A stretch of 64,000 nucleotides of DNA from Sanghuangporus weigelae (lineage: Eukaryota; Basidiomycota; Agaricomycetes; Hymenochaetales; Hymenochaetaceae), in the NCBI GenBank assembly GCA_033182465.1, contig CP137319.1, positions 806,001 to 870,000 of the forward strand. The letters run 5' to 3'. Under the pieces are notes generated by a model. It searched no databases. It worked only from the letters and a program-made list of their open reading frames with translations, and was not told the origin of the DNA. Position 1 is the first letter of the stretch. The number at the start of each line of letters is the position of its first letter. Position numbers and translations under genes: made by a program. Below are positions 1 to 11,241 of this stretch, piece by piece.

Positions 1-1739
1 GCGGAAAGCTTCGGATGAAGGCGACAGTGACTGAAGCAGTTCAGTTTTATTTTGTGTAATGTTGTCGTTGGAACCTGCCGACGGGTGCCTAGGACTCGAT
101 CGAATATCCTACACGGATACGATTATGATGACATTTCTAGAAATTGTTAATCAAAGCAAACGCACCTTTCGCCTCTTATAAGTTACAGCAGCGTGACTAA
201 CATCCCGAACGTCTCGCTCCACCTCAGGTTCTCGAAGTTTTGTATTGAGTATTCTAGGTTCCTTCAGAGGAAACCTGACCGGTCTCTGGCGAGAAACCTT
301 GTACTTTCCACGGACGTCTCCGGACGTAGGCCTTGCAAAAGATTCCCTGTTCGCAAGGGGCGACAGTGGTGTGAGATCCTCCTCATCACTCATATGAAAT
401 GCCTCGGGAAGCCAGCTTAAGCTCCTTGCATGCTCTTCGTCTAGAGCTTCTGAAGATTTTCTAGCCCTCGATCTTCTCTGCTTTGCCTCTTGGCTCTCAT
501 CGTCCTCGTCCGTGACTATGAAGTCATCATCTTCCCCTGATTCCCGATGCCTATGCGCTCGTCCCAGGGCGTGCCTATGCGGACTAATCACCTTGACTAT
601 GGCATCAGGCAAACGTTTCATTTGTTGCTTGTATAACCGCTTGTCATATTCATACGGGTTCAATTGCCGGGCTTGACGGGCGCGAAGAGAGTACCGGCGA
701 GACGCCATGCCGTCACGGTCTTCGAGCGCAGAATGGAGGTCATTTTCTGAATCGCCGAGCGGAAGTTTGGATCCGACATTGTCGGATCTCTCTGCGCGAT
801 TAGATGAGTGCGACACAGATCGATGTGGAGTGTTGATAACGGAACTTGATGTGCGAGACGGAGATGACGGTGGCAGACTACTGAATCTCGGACGAACGAC
901 GGAATACCGTGCAGGAGAGCTCAAGTTGACTTCATCTCGGCTCGGAGTCATACCGAGTGATGTCGTTTTGTGTTGCGGTGACGAGAGTAAGCCACGTGAT
1001 TGTTGCTTTCGTTCACTACTACTATCCGTAGCTTTCGTGGTCAAAGGCTGCCCGTGTAAGGCACGAGAGCTGCTCAAAGTGGACATGCGGTACAGTGAAG
1101 TACTTTCGGCTTGACTTATTGGCTGCGAAATGACGTCGAGTTCATCTTGCGATGGACCGTCGTTCGCAACTTGAAAAACGTCATCCAATAACTCGTCGCC
1201 CGATAAATCTCGAGGCAAACTGCCAAGACCATCACTTCCACGCATTCCACTTCGTTTGAGAGACAGGAGTACAGTGTGTTTCTGCCGCTCATCATCCGAA
1301 ACTGCTGTAGACGTTGGTGGACCCGGAGATGAGGGAACAGGCGTTGTGGAAGCGTCATCGATATGAAATGAACTTGTAACTCCAGAAGTTACGTTAGCTC
1401 CCATTCCATGGATCTCGAGAGAGCTTGCATGGAAGATCTTCCCGATCCCAATAAATCATAGTTCAATAAAAAGTGACGATTACGCACCTTTCTCCTCTTT
1501 CGAGGGAGTTCTAGGTTTGGGCTCGTCACTAAAGTCATCGACTGGGTCGCTTTCTCCGACGGCAACTTGTCGTCGAGCATGCCATGAGCGATTTCAAGCT
1601 CCTCTGGATCTGACGTCTCGACATAATCCGGATCATCCATTCCATTGGATGTAATGACGGGAGAGGACTTTGCAGATACACCAAACTCGGATGTTCGCGT
1701 CGAGGAGGACACTTGAGGCCTCGTGGTCGTGCCCATCAC
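1..1739 (-). CDS. Possible Mms22/Mus7-type DNA repair protein, 3' end outside window
   Basis: Serine-rich, low-complexity, acidic and basic protein starting at 1739 (MMGTTTRPQV). I see two introns: a short one between about 1437 and 1490 (AGAAAG|GTGCGT to GGGAAG|ATC, phase 0) and a second at 109-165 (57 nt, again AAAG|GTGCGT, ending GTGTAG). Reading through the second intron gives a stop at 151, but splicing opens a frame that runs to base 1, so the gene is cut by the window edge. The only motif I recognise is YSLRARQARQLNPYEYDK with a following LPDAIVKV. It resembles the SLRxR...QLxPY element I associate with fungal Mms22/Mus7 proteins, which work with a cullin ligase at stalled forks. That match is from memory and is inference; the large C-terminal family domain would lie outside the window. 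An ACGCGT site lies just upstream. It could instead be an unrelated nuclear protein. Confidence 0.45.
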
Positions 1740-1875
1740 GTGAACGGAACGAGACGCGTTATTCGCCGAAAGTGCTCGCTCATCCGGGCCGCTGCATGTA
1801 CATAGCCACCATGCAGTCTCATGCAGTGATTGTGCGACTTTTGTTAATCAGGACCATCACTTCGTATCAGTAGCA
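1740..1875. promoter_or_regulatory. Short divergent promoter with an ACGCGT site
   Basis: The 136-bp gap separates the divergent starts of the putative Mms22-like gene (minus) and LYC1 (plus), so both promoters must fit here or overlap the genes. It contains ACGCGT at about 1754-1759, the core of the MluI cell-cycle box bound by MBF in yeasts. One copy can occur by chance (this hexamer is not rare in the window), so the regulatory reading is weak. Confidence 0.3.
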
Positions 1876-3120
1876 ATGCCGTCTGAAGACCTTTCCTTTC
1901 TTTCGCTCTTCCCTGCGACAAGAGAGCAGACTTTGGAGTCTAGGAAGCGTACCTCGGTTCAATGGGGGCGGGACCTTACTCTGCAGCAATACCTTCAGCG
2001 GGAAGACCAACTCGATGTAGCTGAACACGCCCAAGACGGAAAATTTACCACATGGTTTGAACATCTCGCATTAGCTATTTTACTGAGACTTTAATATCAT
2101 GCCAGGGTGTTATCGCCGAGATATGATCCTACGACACTGGACTTCAAATGTTCGTGCGAGACGTGGGTTGCAGTGGTCTCTTGACCCTGCGGATATCGCA
2201 ACTCATCGAAAACTCATAGATATCGTCGCAAATCCCTGGTAAAGCGACAAGGATCAGATACACCAGAAGAAGTGTTCGGGTATGGGATCGCATCGGTATT
2301 CACACCTGAAAAGAATCGTGGAAAAGGTTATGCTCGTCGCATGGTGAATCTTCTGCATTGGGTCATAGCTCCCCATTCCACCCTACCTCCTTTCCCCTCG
2401 AGATGGGGAGGAGCGCCTCCTGAACGTCCTGGATGTAATAATGCGCAGTTTTCCGTGCTGTACAGCGATATTGGACCGAGTTACTACGCATCTACCGGAC
2501 CCAGCGAGGATTCCGAAGGCTGGATAGTGTGCGAGCCATACTCAACAATTTGGGATGTACCTGAAGGAGCCAACAATTTTAGAAGCCCAGAATCAGGCGC
2601 GCTAGTTAAGTGGTTAACTGAGAAAGACTGCGAAGATATCCTGGATCACGATGCCGACCTGATGCGAGCCTTCTTCCCTTCGGATTCTAAGCCCATTTCA
2701 TTCACATTTCTTCCTAACGAGGGCGTGGCCTTGTTCTTGGTCAGGCGGACTCTTTTCTTTTCCCCAGGGCAACCTTACGCCGACATGGTTCCAAACAAAT
2801 GGGGCGTCCAACTCTTAGTCGAAGGCCAGCTACACTTTGCGACGTGGACCTTTGATGTCCGCCCGCCACCTGCGACATTGATCGCCACTCGCATCCGTGC
2901 AACAAAAGAGACATTCCCGAGAATCATATTATGCATGCTTTTAGCCGCCCAAGAGAACGACATGAAGCGGATTGAGTTCTGGAACCTACCGAAGGCACTG
3001 GAAGAGATTGCTAAGGAACTTGGCGGGAAAACCGAAGAACGAGACGAGCACCTCAATGCTTACAAATGGTATGGCTCCGACAAGAACGAGGACATCTATT
3101 GGGCTCACAACGAGAAGTAG
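1876..3120 (+). CDS. LYC1: Lyc1-type lysine N-acetyltransferase (GNAT fold)
   Basis: Fungal Lyc1 family, which acetylates free L-lysine on the N6 amine with acetyl-CoA as the first step of lysine catabolism. Three exons join cleanly: 1876-2054, 2106-2162 and 2220-3120, with introns of 51 and 57 nt, giving 378 residues. The joins restore the family block KFTTWVLSPRYDP, then CSCETYRRKS, then YGIASVFTPEKNRGKGYA. The last is the acetyl-CoA binding stretch (RGKGYA, GNAT motif A). It is followed by FSVLYSDIGPSYYAS, typical of Lyc1 proteins, and a C-terminal region ending in VYWAHNEK-like sequence (here IYWAHNEK). The length suits the family. The start at 1876 is the first ATG after the divergent promoter. 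Confident on family; substrate is inferred from yeast homologues. Confidence 0.9.
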
Positions 3121-3318
3121 GTACCTTTAATTCCTATGAACAACACTAAGATTGACGTCCTTGAATAGGTTTGCGTGGTGCTAATACTTAATTTTATTTA
3201 TGAGTTAGAAGATACATATACGATAACATTGCAATAAGTTCTACACGTGTTTCTCGCGATTATTTTGCCACGATATCTTCTCCTGTGAGTGAAGTCAGGA
3301 CCTCGTAGGCGCACAAAA

Positions 3319-4964
3319 CTAGTCACTTGTTCTCACCGATAAAATTGCGTCAAAGAACTCTCGCACAGGCCGAGCAAACCACTGCTCTATATTTCCTTCC
3401 CTGTTCCTCTGAAGCCAGCCAACGTGACCACCTTTCTTCGTAATCGCCAGAACAAGCCCATTGTAGCCGCTCTCGCGTACTCTCTTTCTCAGGTCTTCGA
3501 GGCAATTTCCACCGTAGAATGGATCGTCATGAGCATTCAGAAGGACACATGGCCGGCGTATCTTGTCCACGCGGAAAACCGGGCTCGTAGCCGCAGCAAA
3601 TGCAGCGGTGTCTGAATATCCGGCAAGACGTGACATGAAGATATCGTTGAATGCGGACATGCGCACTGCCGAACGCGACAGCAACTCATCAAGACCTGTT
3701 GCACCTGCATCTCTGAATAGCTGTTCATGTGCTTGTACTATGCGTGTGAGACTTGTCCCTATTGTGTAGCTGTACAACAAGCGACGGAGATAGTTTTCTT
3801 CGATTCGCTCGCCGCATGCTTCAAGATCCCAGACAGTTGAGACGCAGAAACCTGCATCGATCGAGCAAGCGTCACCTTCTTCTGCCAAATAGTTGGATAA
3901 CAGCGCTCCTCCCATAGAAAAGCCTTGTTTATGCATCAACACAGAGATCCCGAAATCATAGTGCCTCGTACCTAAAGCGAATAGAGCCTTGGATTCTGGA
4001 TAGCACTTGCGAACAAATGAAACAACACTGTAGAAATCAAGAAAGTGGGCATTAATGTAACGCTCAATAAGACGCCCGTCCTCTTTACAGAAGGTGGACT
4101 TACGCTCTTAGATCATCCGTCATCCCAGCATGAGTGAGATGAGCACTAGACAAAGGGTTGCCGGAGGCTATCGTTTTCCTCACTGAACAGTACCAAATTC
4201 ATGTAGTTTGATGGTACTTACTTCCTCTAGTGTTCACAACAGCTACTCGGTAGCCTGTCACAGGACCGTTTCGTAGCCTTATGAGGTGTTCTGTTGCTGA
4301 GGTGACGTATAGACTTTGCGAGTTTCCGAGAATTCCTGGAACGATAATGATGATCGCAGCATCGAGTGACAACCATGGCGCAGAAACGAAGTCGACTGCA
4401 AGAGTTCCTCCGCTGTCGGCAGAAACAAAATATCTATGTGATGAAGTTCTACAGTCAGACAGGTAAATGGAGAGTAATTTTTGGTTTCCGAGCTCACCTG
4501 CCATAGGTTAGAGTAGCGGAAATTGACGCAAAATTGCCGAACAACGTCTGTACGTCTCCACTGGTCTTACCGTGAGTTTAGCAGAAATGAGCACAGTAAA
4601 ACCAATCTCACAAAGACCAAGACCAAGATGGTTTGAACGCTCGAATTCTATCACATAAGGAAGGAACGCTTTTCCTGATGATCTCGAGGGCGGGAGGCAA
4701 ATTAGAAGTGAAGGACGAGTCTGATTCCCCAGACTCCGAGGTTGCGATGGGTTCGGGTTCTTTTGTTTCGCCGCGGTCCACACTGTGACCAGTGACTAGC
4801 CGTACGGAATCAATAGAGTCGAAGAGTCTGAGCATTGCAAAAGAACGACGGATGGCGGTAAGCGCCACAAGGAAGAGAGGACAAAAACCAGTGACGTTAG
4901 GATATCCGCGGTCCCCAGTATTTTGTATCCTTCGTCGAGGTCGGCCAGCACATTCAGCGCGCAA
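3319..4964 (-). CDS. YheT/ABHD3-type alpha/beta hydrolase (EEB1/EHT1-like), N-terminus uncertain
   Basis: Member of the EMB8/YheT/ABHD1-3 group, which includes yeast Eeb1, Eht1 and YMR210W acyl transferases/esterases acting on medium-chain acyl groups or lipids. Spliced exons give GDVQTLFGNFASISATLTYG (the place of the family GHLQT block), then SGGTLAVDFVSAPW, IIIVPGILGNSQSLYV (oxyanion region), VVNTRG, a segment ending HAGMTDDLRAVVSFVRKCYP, and GFSMGGALLSNYLAEEG with the nucleophile serine. The acid is in LLNAHDDPFYGG and the catalytic histidine in KKGGHVGWLQRN, so the triad is complete. At least five introns of 45-75 nt interrupt it. A hydrophobic stretch (FCPLFLVALTAI) near the N-terminus may be a membrane anchor. 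I cannot fix the start: ATGs at 4964 and 4835 are both in frame. The gene follows GRX5 on the same strand. Confidence 0.75.
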
Positions 4965-5255
4965 ACACGAGGAGAACCAGAAGCAATGTCAATATGGTCA
5001 CTGCACATCAATTCGCTCCTTTTCAGTCCACTTGTGTGTAGTTTCGCTGGGCTGGGATAGTGACATTAGCCAGCGCGCAATGTTCATTGCAGACTTCTGA
5101 CTTTGCTTCTTTAGCCAATCAAAATGTAGCGGTGACAAGATTGCGTTGAAATCAATTAGGCATATAGAATCAACATGCTGTCTATCATAGTGAGTGGATT
5201 CAGATTGAAGTTTTGAGGAGTTCGTCCACGAGAATGTAGGTTATTTCGATTTGTT

Positions 5256-5896
5256 TTATGACTTGGGAATTACGTCGTGCTTTCGAAGTAACTTCTCAAG
5301 TTCGCCAGATTGATGCACTAAGGCAAGATTAGCTCAATCTACATATGCACTGAAGAAGAAGAGGCTACTTACTTCCAATCACTATGTCGCATCCACCAAC
5401 GAACTCGCCATTAACATACACCTGAGGGATCGTCGGCCACTCACTATTCAACAAGAGATCACGAAAAGAGTTTCTTTTTAGAATAGCTGACAGAAACGTG
5501 TGACTATCATACTTACGAAAACTCTTTAATGTCGTTTCTCAGATCCTGATTTTCCAAAACGTCATACGTCTGCATCTTCTCCGGTGGTACGCCATTAATG
5601 TCGAGTAGCTGAATGACAGCGCGAGAAAAACCGCATTGAGGAAGATCTGGAGTGCCCTTCATGAACACTACAAGTGGCTTTTCATTCACAGCTGCCTGAA
5701 GCTTTGAACGCGCTTCCTGCGAAAGAAGACGATACAGAGCAGGTCCAAGAACAGTCTGTCTTGACGTGCCCAGAGCTCCCGACGTTGCCCGCCAAGAAGA
5801 CGATAGCTTGAATAGCATGCACTGGATCAGTGTCAAGGAAAGTGAAGACAATTGAACGCCAGCACATACCGACGACCGTAGTGTCTGCCTGAACAT
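5256..5896 (-). CDS. GRX5: Mitochondrial monothiol glutaredoxin, CGFS type (Grx5)
   Basis: CGFS glutaredoxin that binds and hands over [2Fe-2S] clusters in the mitochondrial matrix. The core reads [22 protein letters not shown], with the single active cysteine in [41 protein letters not shown] (cis-proline TIPQVY and glutathione-binding GGCDI); and a final exon ending [11 protein letters not shown]. Four exons: 5870-5896, 5517-5821, 5373-5443 and 5256-5317. The first intron (5822-5869) is 48 nt with no stop in frame, so both spliced and retained forms stay open; the spliced form begins [19 protein letters not shown]. The arginine- and serine-rich N-terminus fits a mitochondrial presequence. 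Very confident on the family. Confidence 0.93.
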
Positions 5897-6057
5897 GGCG
5901 GTTAGTGAAGGATGTACACGTCCGTGAGATGCATCTGAAGACTGGTTTGTGAACGCTGACTAAGGTCCCACTTGCTCAGCTCATCACGTCACTAAATGCT
6001 GGCTACCATTTACTTCCACATAACTGCGTCGTATGTACATAAATATTTAAGGTTGAT

Positions 6058-7198
6058 TTACAGCTTCGCCTTGAACCACTGCACTGCATTTACAAAGGCC
6101 AGTTCCTTGCCAAACTTGACCTCGGGTATGCTAAGATCACCGCGAACGGCGAATCCGTGCACGCATTTCGGGAAGTATGCACGCTTGTAGTTCTCGGTTT
6201 CCGTCTTGCCACCACCTAGAATTTCATCTCCGAGCTTCTGACTCTCCGCAGGATACATTTGGTCAGTCTTTTTGTGGGATGACCTCAGATTGGATACTTC
6301 GTTAGAGACTAAAACAAAGGGCTTACCTCGCAAGAGTTGATGAACAGCGGAACGCCAGTTGCCTTGAACTTTTCCAGGTCCTCTGGTACTTGGAGGAGAG
6401 AAGGATGAGAAACGACGGCAGCCTTGATGACGCCATCAAACGCGAGGTCAAAGACATAACGAGCGCCGAAACAGTAGCCTGTAGCGCCAAAGCTTGTCAC
6501 TCCCTTCTCTTTCAACGCTGCAATGACTTTGTCGAGAGGTGGCCTGGTCTGCTCCGCTCCGTGCTTGGCGAGCCAAGAGGGGAAATCAAACTGGAATAGA
6601 ATAGCAGTTCAGTATCGCCGGAATCAAAAAAAAGAATCAACTCTTACTGAAGCATTCAACTCGACGATGGGATCACCATTCAGATAGTCAGGTAGGTATG
6701 TCTTGATATAAACAATTCAGCTCGAATACTGAAATATAACTAATGATACTGACCTGGAAGCCATTCTTTGCAAAATCGTCCGCCTAATTCCATATTGTTA
6801 AGACCAAAAACTTCAATGCCTGATCCGGGACTCACGAGCAGCCGACTATTGACAAGATCGATTCCAAAAACATCCGGCAAGAAAAGTACAACCTTTGTTT
6901 TATCGTATGCGGTGCTACAAAAACGCAGGCGTGAGTGTATGCGCCGTAACATAACTCGGACGTACAAACCCTTCCGGCGGAATGGCAACGTAAGTCCTCA
7001 CCCCAGCAATCTCCTCAATCTTGCCTGATAGTCTCATCGATACTCCAAGCTTGACAAAGGTGCCTATACACTCACCTGTGGGCACTCCTTCGTGAGTAAC
7101 GCCTATTGATTACAGGCGTGTTAGAATGCGGGTGACAGAACAAAACGGTGTAATAAGATCGCAGACGTACCGGATACGCAATCCTGACACAGCGACAT
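6058..7198 (-). CDS. Dienelactone hydrolase family protein, copy 1
   Basis: Alpha/beta hydrolase of the dienelactone hydrolase (DLH) family, cysteine nucleophile type. The spliced product starts MSLCQDCVSG (ATG at 7198), continues VTHEGVPTG and KIEEIAGVRTYVAIPPEG, then AYDKTKVVLFLPDVFGIDLV, RLLADDFAKNGFQ, a proline-rich linker, and VTSFGATGYCFGARYVFDL carrying the nucleophile (GYCFG). The last exons give VPLFINSCE, TDQMYPAESQK and CVHGFAVRGDLSIP with the catalytic histidine. Each join uses ordinary GT-AG introns near 50-70 nt; about seven exons. The last residues are FKAKL. It is 307 bp from the second copy, in the same direction and with matching intron positions, so the pair arose by tandem duplication. 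True substrate unknown; fungal relatives are annotated from bacterial chlorocatechol enzymes only by homology. Confidence 0.87.
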
Positions 7199-7505
7199 AA
7201 CTAGTGATTTGAGAAGGGTGTATGCTAAGAGGGAGAGAGAAAGATAGGGAGAGCCGTGTGTATGCACATCGTTTAAATCAGGATCCTTGATTCTCACTCA
7301 CTAGAGACCGGCGTGAATTGCCGCCGATAGAAATCAAGTTCACATGCACAGGAAGGGCGAATTGAATTTGAATTTATTATCATTGCGTCATCGTCGCTGG
7401 CCGAGTAATCAACAAGAACAATTCTTTTCTAAACTCTCATGTGCAGTTCGATATCGAATCATATTGATCAGAGCAACAAGATGATAAACTCTTCGAGAAT
7501 CTCCT

Positions 7506-8712
7506 CTACAAAAACTTCCAGAACCATTCCACCGTATTTGCGAACGCTTGTTCTTTAGCCGCCTTAACCTGCGGATTGCTGAGATCACCACGGACGGCGA
7601 ATCCGTGCACGCATCCTGTGAAATAGGCACGTTTGTAAGTCTCGACTTCCATCTTCCCACTACCAAGAATATCGTCTCCGATCTTCTGACTCTCGATCGG
7701 GTATTGCTTGTCCACCTAAATGAAAGATCATATGTATTTTTAGCTACGTGAGATATGAGTGTCGAGGACTGACCTCGCATGAATTGATGAGGAGCGGTAT
7801 GCCGGTGGTCTTGATTCTCTCAAGATCTTCTGGCACCTTGAGCCGCGAAGGATGGGCGACGGCTGCAACCTTGATCTCTTTGTCGAAGGCCAGATCGAAT
7901 ACGTAACGAGCGCCGAAGCAATACCCTACTGCAGCGAATTCCTTTACACCACGTTCTTTGAGACCAGCTATAGCTTTATCGAGAGTCGGTCGTGTCTGCT
8001 CCGGTCCATGCCTGGAAGACCAGGTTTCACGGTCAAACTGCAAAGGAACATTATTAATAGAAATATGCATGAAGAACTAATCTTACCGAGCCGTCCATAG
8101 TAACGATAGGATCACCATTCAAGATGTCGGGCGCATAAATCTCGAGTATGAATTCAGATCGAAAATTAGGAAGGACTAGAACAAAAGGCACTTACCTGGA
8201 AACCATTCTTCGCAAAGTCATCAACCTGGTATACATGACTATTTTAGTATCTCAATTAGTGTCATAATCACAAAAGCTTACGAGCAACTGCATATTGAAA
8301 TAGTTAACCAGTCAATAGAACACATTATCAGGATGACCAAAATAACATACCCGATTATTGACAAGCTGGATGCCGAAGACATCGGTCAGATAGAGTATGG
8401 CCTTTGTTTTATCGTATTCCTTGCTAGAGAAACCTATTGATTCGATATGCCAAGAGAATAAGAATGAGAAACTAACCCGCTCGGGGGAAGTGCGACGTAA
8501 ATCTGGACACCATTGATCCCTTCAATCTTCCCTTTGGTGATTCGATGCGTTGATGATCTTTGCGAATAATAGAAGCGGCGAAGTAACCCCACCTGTAGGC
8601 TCACCCTCGTGGGTCACACCTTGCATGAAAGAAGGAATAAATGCCAACGACCCAAGGCTCGAGGGAGCAGAGAAACCTACATACCCGTTACACACTCTTT
8701 GCAAAGTGACAT
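7506..8712 (-). CDS. Dienelactone hydrolase family protein, copy 2
   Basis: Tandem paralogue of the preceding gene. It starts MSLCKECVTG at 8712, then VTHEGEPTG, KIEGINGVQIYVALPPSG, a segment with EYDKTKAILYLTDVFGIQLV, ADDFAKNGFQ-like sequence, and KEFAAVGYCFGARYVFDLAF with the cysteine nucleophile. The end has VDKQYPIESQKIG, GCVHGFAVRGDLSNPQ (catalytic histidine) and VEWFWKFL. An extra intron splits the sequence between LVNNR and LL compared with copy 1, which reads through at that point. Both copies keep their catalytic residues and open frames, so both are probably active. Substrate and physiological role cannot be told from the sequence. Confidence 0.86.
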
Positions 8713-8920
8713 GATTTCCCAGGTGAAAGGACTCTTTCATTCTCGCGATATATATGGGAGTTGTAATTTGCGACAACCGTGACTTTCCATGGCCAATAGT
8801 CTCAATCCAAAAGTCACGGGACTCCCACGATAACAAAACTGGATCACGATCGTGTAGTGAGACAATGATGTACTTTCTCCTTATACACATAATTCACGTA
8901 CAATGCATACATATCCTAAC

Positions 8921-10806
8921 CTAATCGTCCAAATCAATGTCAGCCGAATAAAACGCCTGGAAGCTGGTCCTAGCTGGCGCCTGTTCCGTTGTGCAAGTCG
9001 GTAGAGCGTCAACTCTGTTGTTGTCAACATCCATCGCGACCGACCAATCCTCCTCAGCCCCATCGCCAGCAACAGGATCCTGGACACGCGTCTGATCAAG
9101 ATACTCCAAGCAACCTGCACTGCAGCCACGCCATCGTACAGGGATCCCGGTCTCTCCACCGACCGGCTGTCCAGCAATTCGTTTCTCCCAAGAAAGGCGC
9201 TCCTCGGAGTGATTCACAAAAGCTGGCCGACGATATCTGCCTCCGACAACGTCAAGATGCCTTGGTGACGGACAAACTGATACACAAGGGCGCTGGTGAC
9301 TCGCGGAAATTGTTCGCCTCGCTTCGGGGGAAGAGGAGGGTAGTGCATGGGGCGATTGCGAAGTTGCTATGCTTCCTGGAATACATGATGACAAGATCTC
9401 GCGCAACAATGGGGACTTCACGTATTCGGATTGCAAGGGAAGATCGTAACAATGCTCCAGTACTGTTTCTTGCCGCTTCGCTCCGGATAATGTCGACAAT
9501 GGCTCGCGTTGACCATACAACTCGGAGCTGGGAGCAAGAAGAGCCCGGAGCGCAAGCTCAATCAAAGGTACTACAGTGTGCGTCCTTTCAATCGGTCCAA
9601 ACCATCGCTTCTTTGAAGGCTCGGACTTCACAAAGGGATTTTCCTCGAACGGGTTTGGATCAACCGCCAGCGATCTGAGGCTTAAAGACAGGATCTCCGA
9701 AGGCAGATAACGTAGCTTGTTGTTCGCAACGTTTAATTCTCGCAAGTTCCGAAGTTGGCATATCAGGGGAGGGAGTTCCGTAAGACTATTTGCACCTGAA
9801 TGTGAATGTCAAGATGTCAAGACAAAACAATGCGTCAAGGATCATCAACGCACGAAGACTCAAGACCACAAGAGCATCAAGATTGAAGAGTTCATTCGGC
9901 AATGACGTGATATTATTGCGTCCAAGGAATAAATGAATTTCGTCTTCACGATGACCAAGCTTCCCTGTTCCGAAAACAATTGAATTTGTTGACTTTGAAC
10001 AGGTCCGACGGGGAACAAGTTCTCTGGCTGGAACAGCAGCTTCACGAATAACGACAAGTTTGGACAAGTCAGCGATCTTCGGTGGTATATGCGTCAGACC
10101 GTGTCCACTGTTTCAAGGATCAATTTGAGCCAGCACTCGAGTGTATTTTGACTAAAGAAATGCACCTTAGGTCAATCTTGCACTCGGCTGCGTCGACGGC
10201 TTGAGCGATTGTTTCCTCCCAGAGAGAATGCTCCGGATCTTGAGACGGAGAGGCAAGGCTATCCACCATCTTCTCTCCAGTAGTTTCGTGTAGAAGGGCT
10301 GACGGAATCGTGATGTTGGGGACTAAGCTTTGTATATAACCATCGCGTTCGTGAAGACCGACGCGATCCGGCATTCCAAATACGTCCCACCGTTCCTCAG
10401 ACTCGTTCCTCTGGCGTTTCGTCTTCGGACGCGTCGCGTCCTTGCTATAGCTTGGAGGACGTTTGATCGCACGCGTAGAAGCTGAGAAGGGGTGTGCAGG
10501 GGACGCATCGAGGTCGGGAAGGAGCTTGTCCTTTCCCTTTCCCTTCACGTTCACGGGACCAGGAGTAGGGGGTGACGGGTCTGGCGATGTGTAGTCTCCA
10601 TCCGCACTACCGTAAGTCATTATATCCGGTTCATCGTCCGAGTCGTTTAGGAGAAACGGATCGTTCACAGGGGAGGACGGCGGGGACGAATCGACCGCAT
10701 AGAGGCTGCAAGGCGATGAGGGTGGAGAACTCGTCTCAAACGCACTTCTGTAATCATATTCTCTGCGGACTAGTTCAACAGGAGCTTGGAGCATGTTTGT
10801 TGCCAA
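8921..10806 (-). CDS. Leucine-rich repeat protein
   Basis: Not identified beyond its repeat domain. The N-terminal half (from MATNMLQAPVELVRR at 10806) is low-complexity, proline/serine-rich and acidic, with SPPSSP and SDDEPD runs and a basic patch RPKTKRQR. A leucine-rich repeat region follows across two or three introns: GLTHIPPKIADLSKL, NNITSLPNELFNLDALVVL, SLTELPPLICQLRNLRELN and NKLRYLPSEILSLSLRSL, the LxxLPxxIxxLxxL pattern. The C-terminal part (from about 9600 down) has the fungal-looking block PFEENPFV and SKKRWFGPI and ends DIDLDD. The layout, a disordered N-terminus with central LRRs, is common in uncharacterised basidiomycete proteins. A scaffold role is a guess. It stands 435 bp from the end of the neighbouring MFS gene on the same strand. 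Confidence 0.72.
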
Positions 10807-11241
10807 CTTCTAGGAGACTAATATGTGAGTACTAAGGAGATGTGGATATGTTTGTCGATAGTTAATTACAATGCTGTGACGGTCCGCGAAAGGCGCAAAG
10901 AATCATCTCGACGCGTTACGTCACAGCGCTAATGCTTCCGTTTTTGTACAGCCATCAAAGCCCCAAACACAACTTTATCGACATGAAAATCTTCATAAAG
11001 CGCCAGTAAAAGCGCCGAGTCTATTCCATCCGAATGTCTAGGCTGGACTACTGAATGTACAGAACTAAAAAAGCTCTGCATCGAAAGCTAGGCGTTGTAC
11101 AACAAGTAAAACAACAAGAGCGGTCTATCAGTGAGTCTATGCAATTGAGGAAAGCAATAATCATTCAAGCCAGAAAATTTTGTTTTGGCTGAGGATTGTG
11201 TGTAGGGTCCTGTTCATATTATTTCCAGCGAGGAGCGTGAT
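10807..11241. other. Intergenic spacer between the MFS and LRR genes
   Basis: 435 bp lying upstream of the LRR gene and downstream of the MFS gene, both on the minus strand. It holds the LRR promoter, with an ACGCGT at about 10911 some 105 bp before the ATG, followed directly by TACGTCA. No further gene, RNA or repeat is visible. Confidence 0.4.

Noticed and set aside
707-1114. Plus-strand open frame of 135 codons
   Set aside because: It is antisense to the serine-rich left-edge gene and mirrors its codon composition; no motif.
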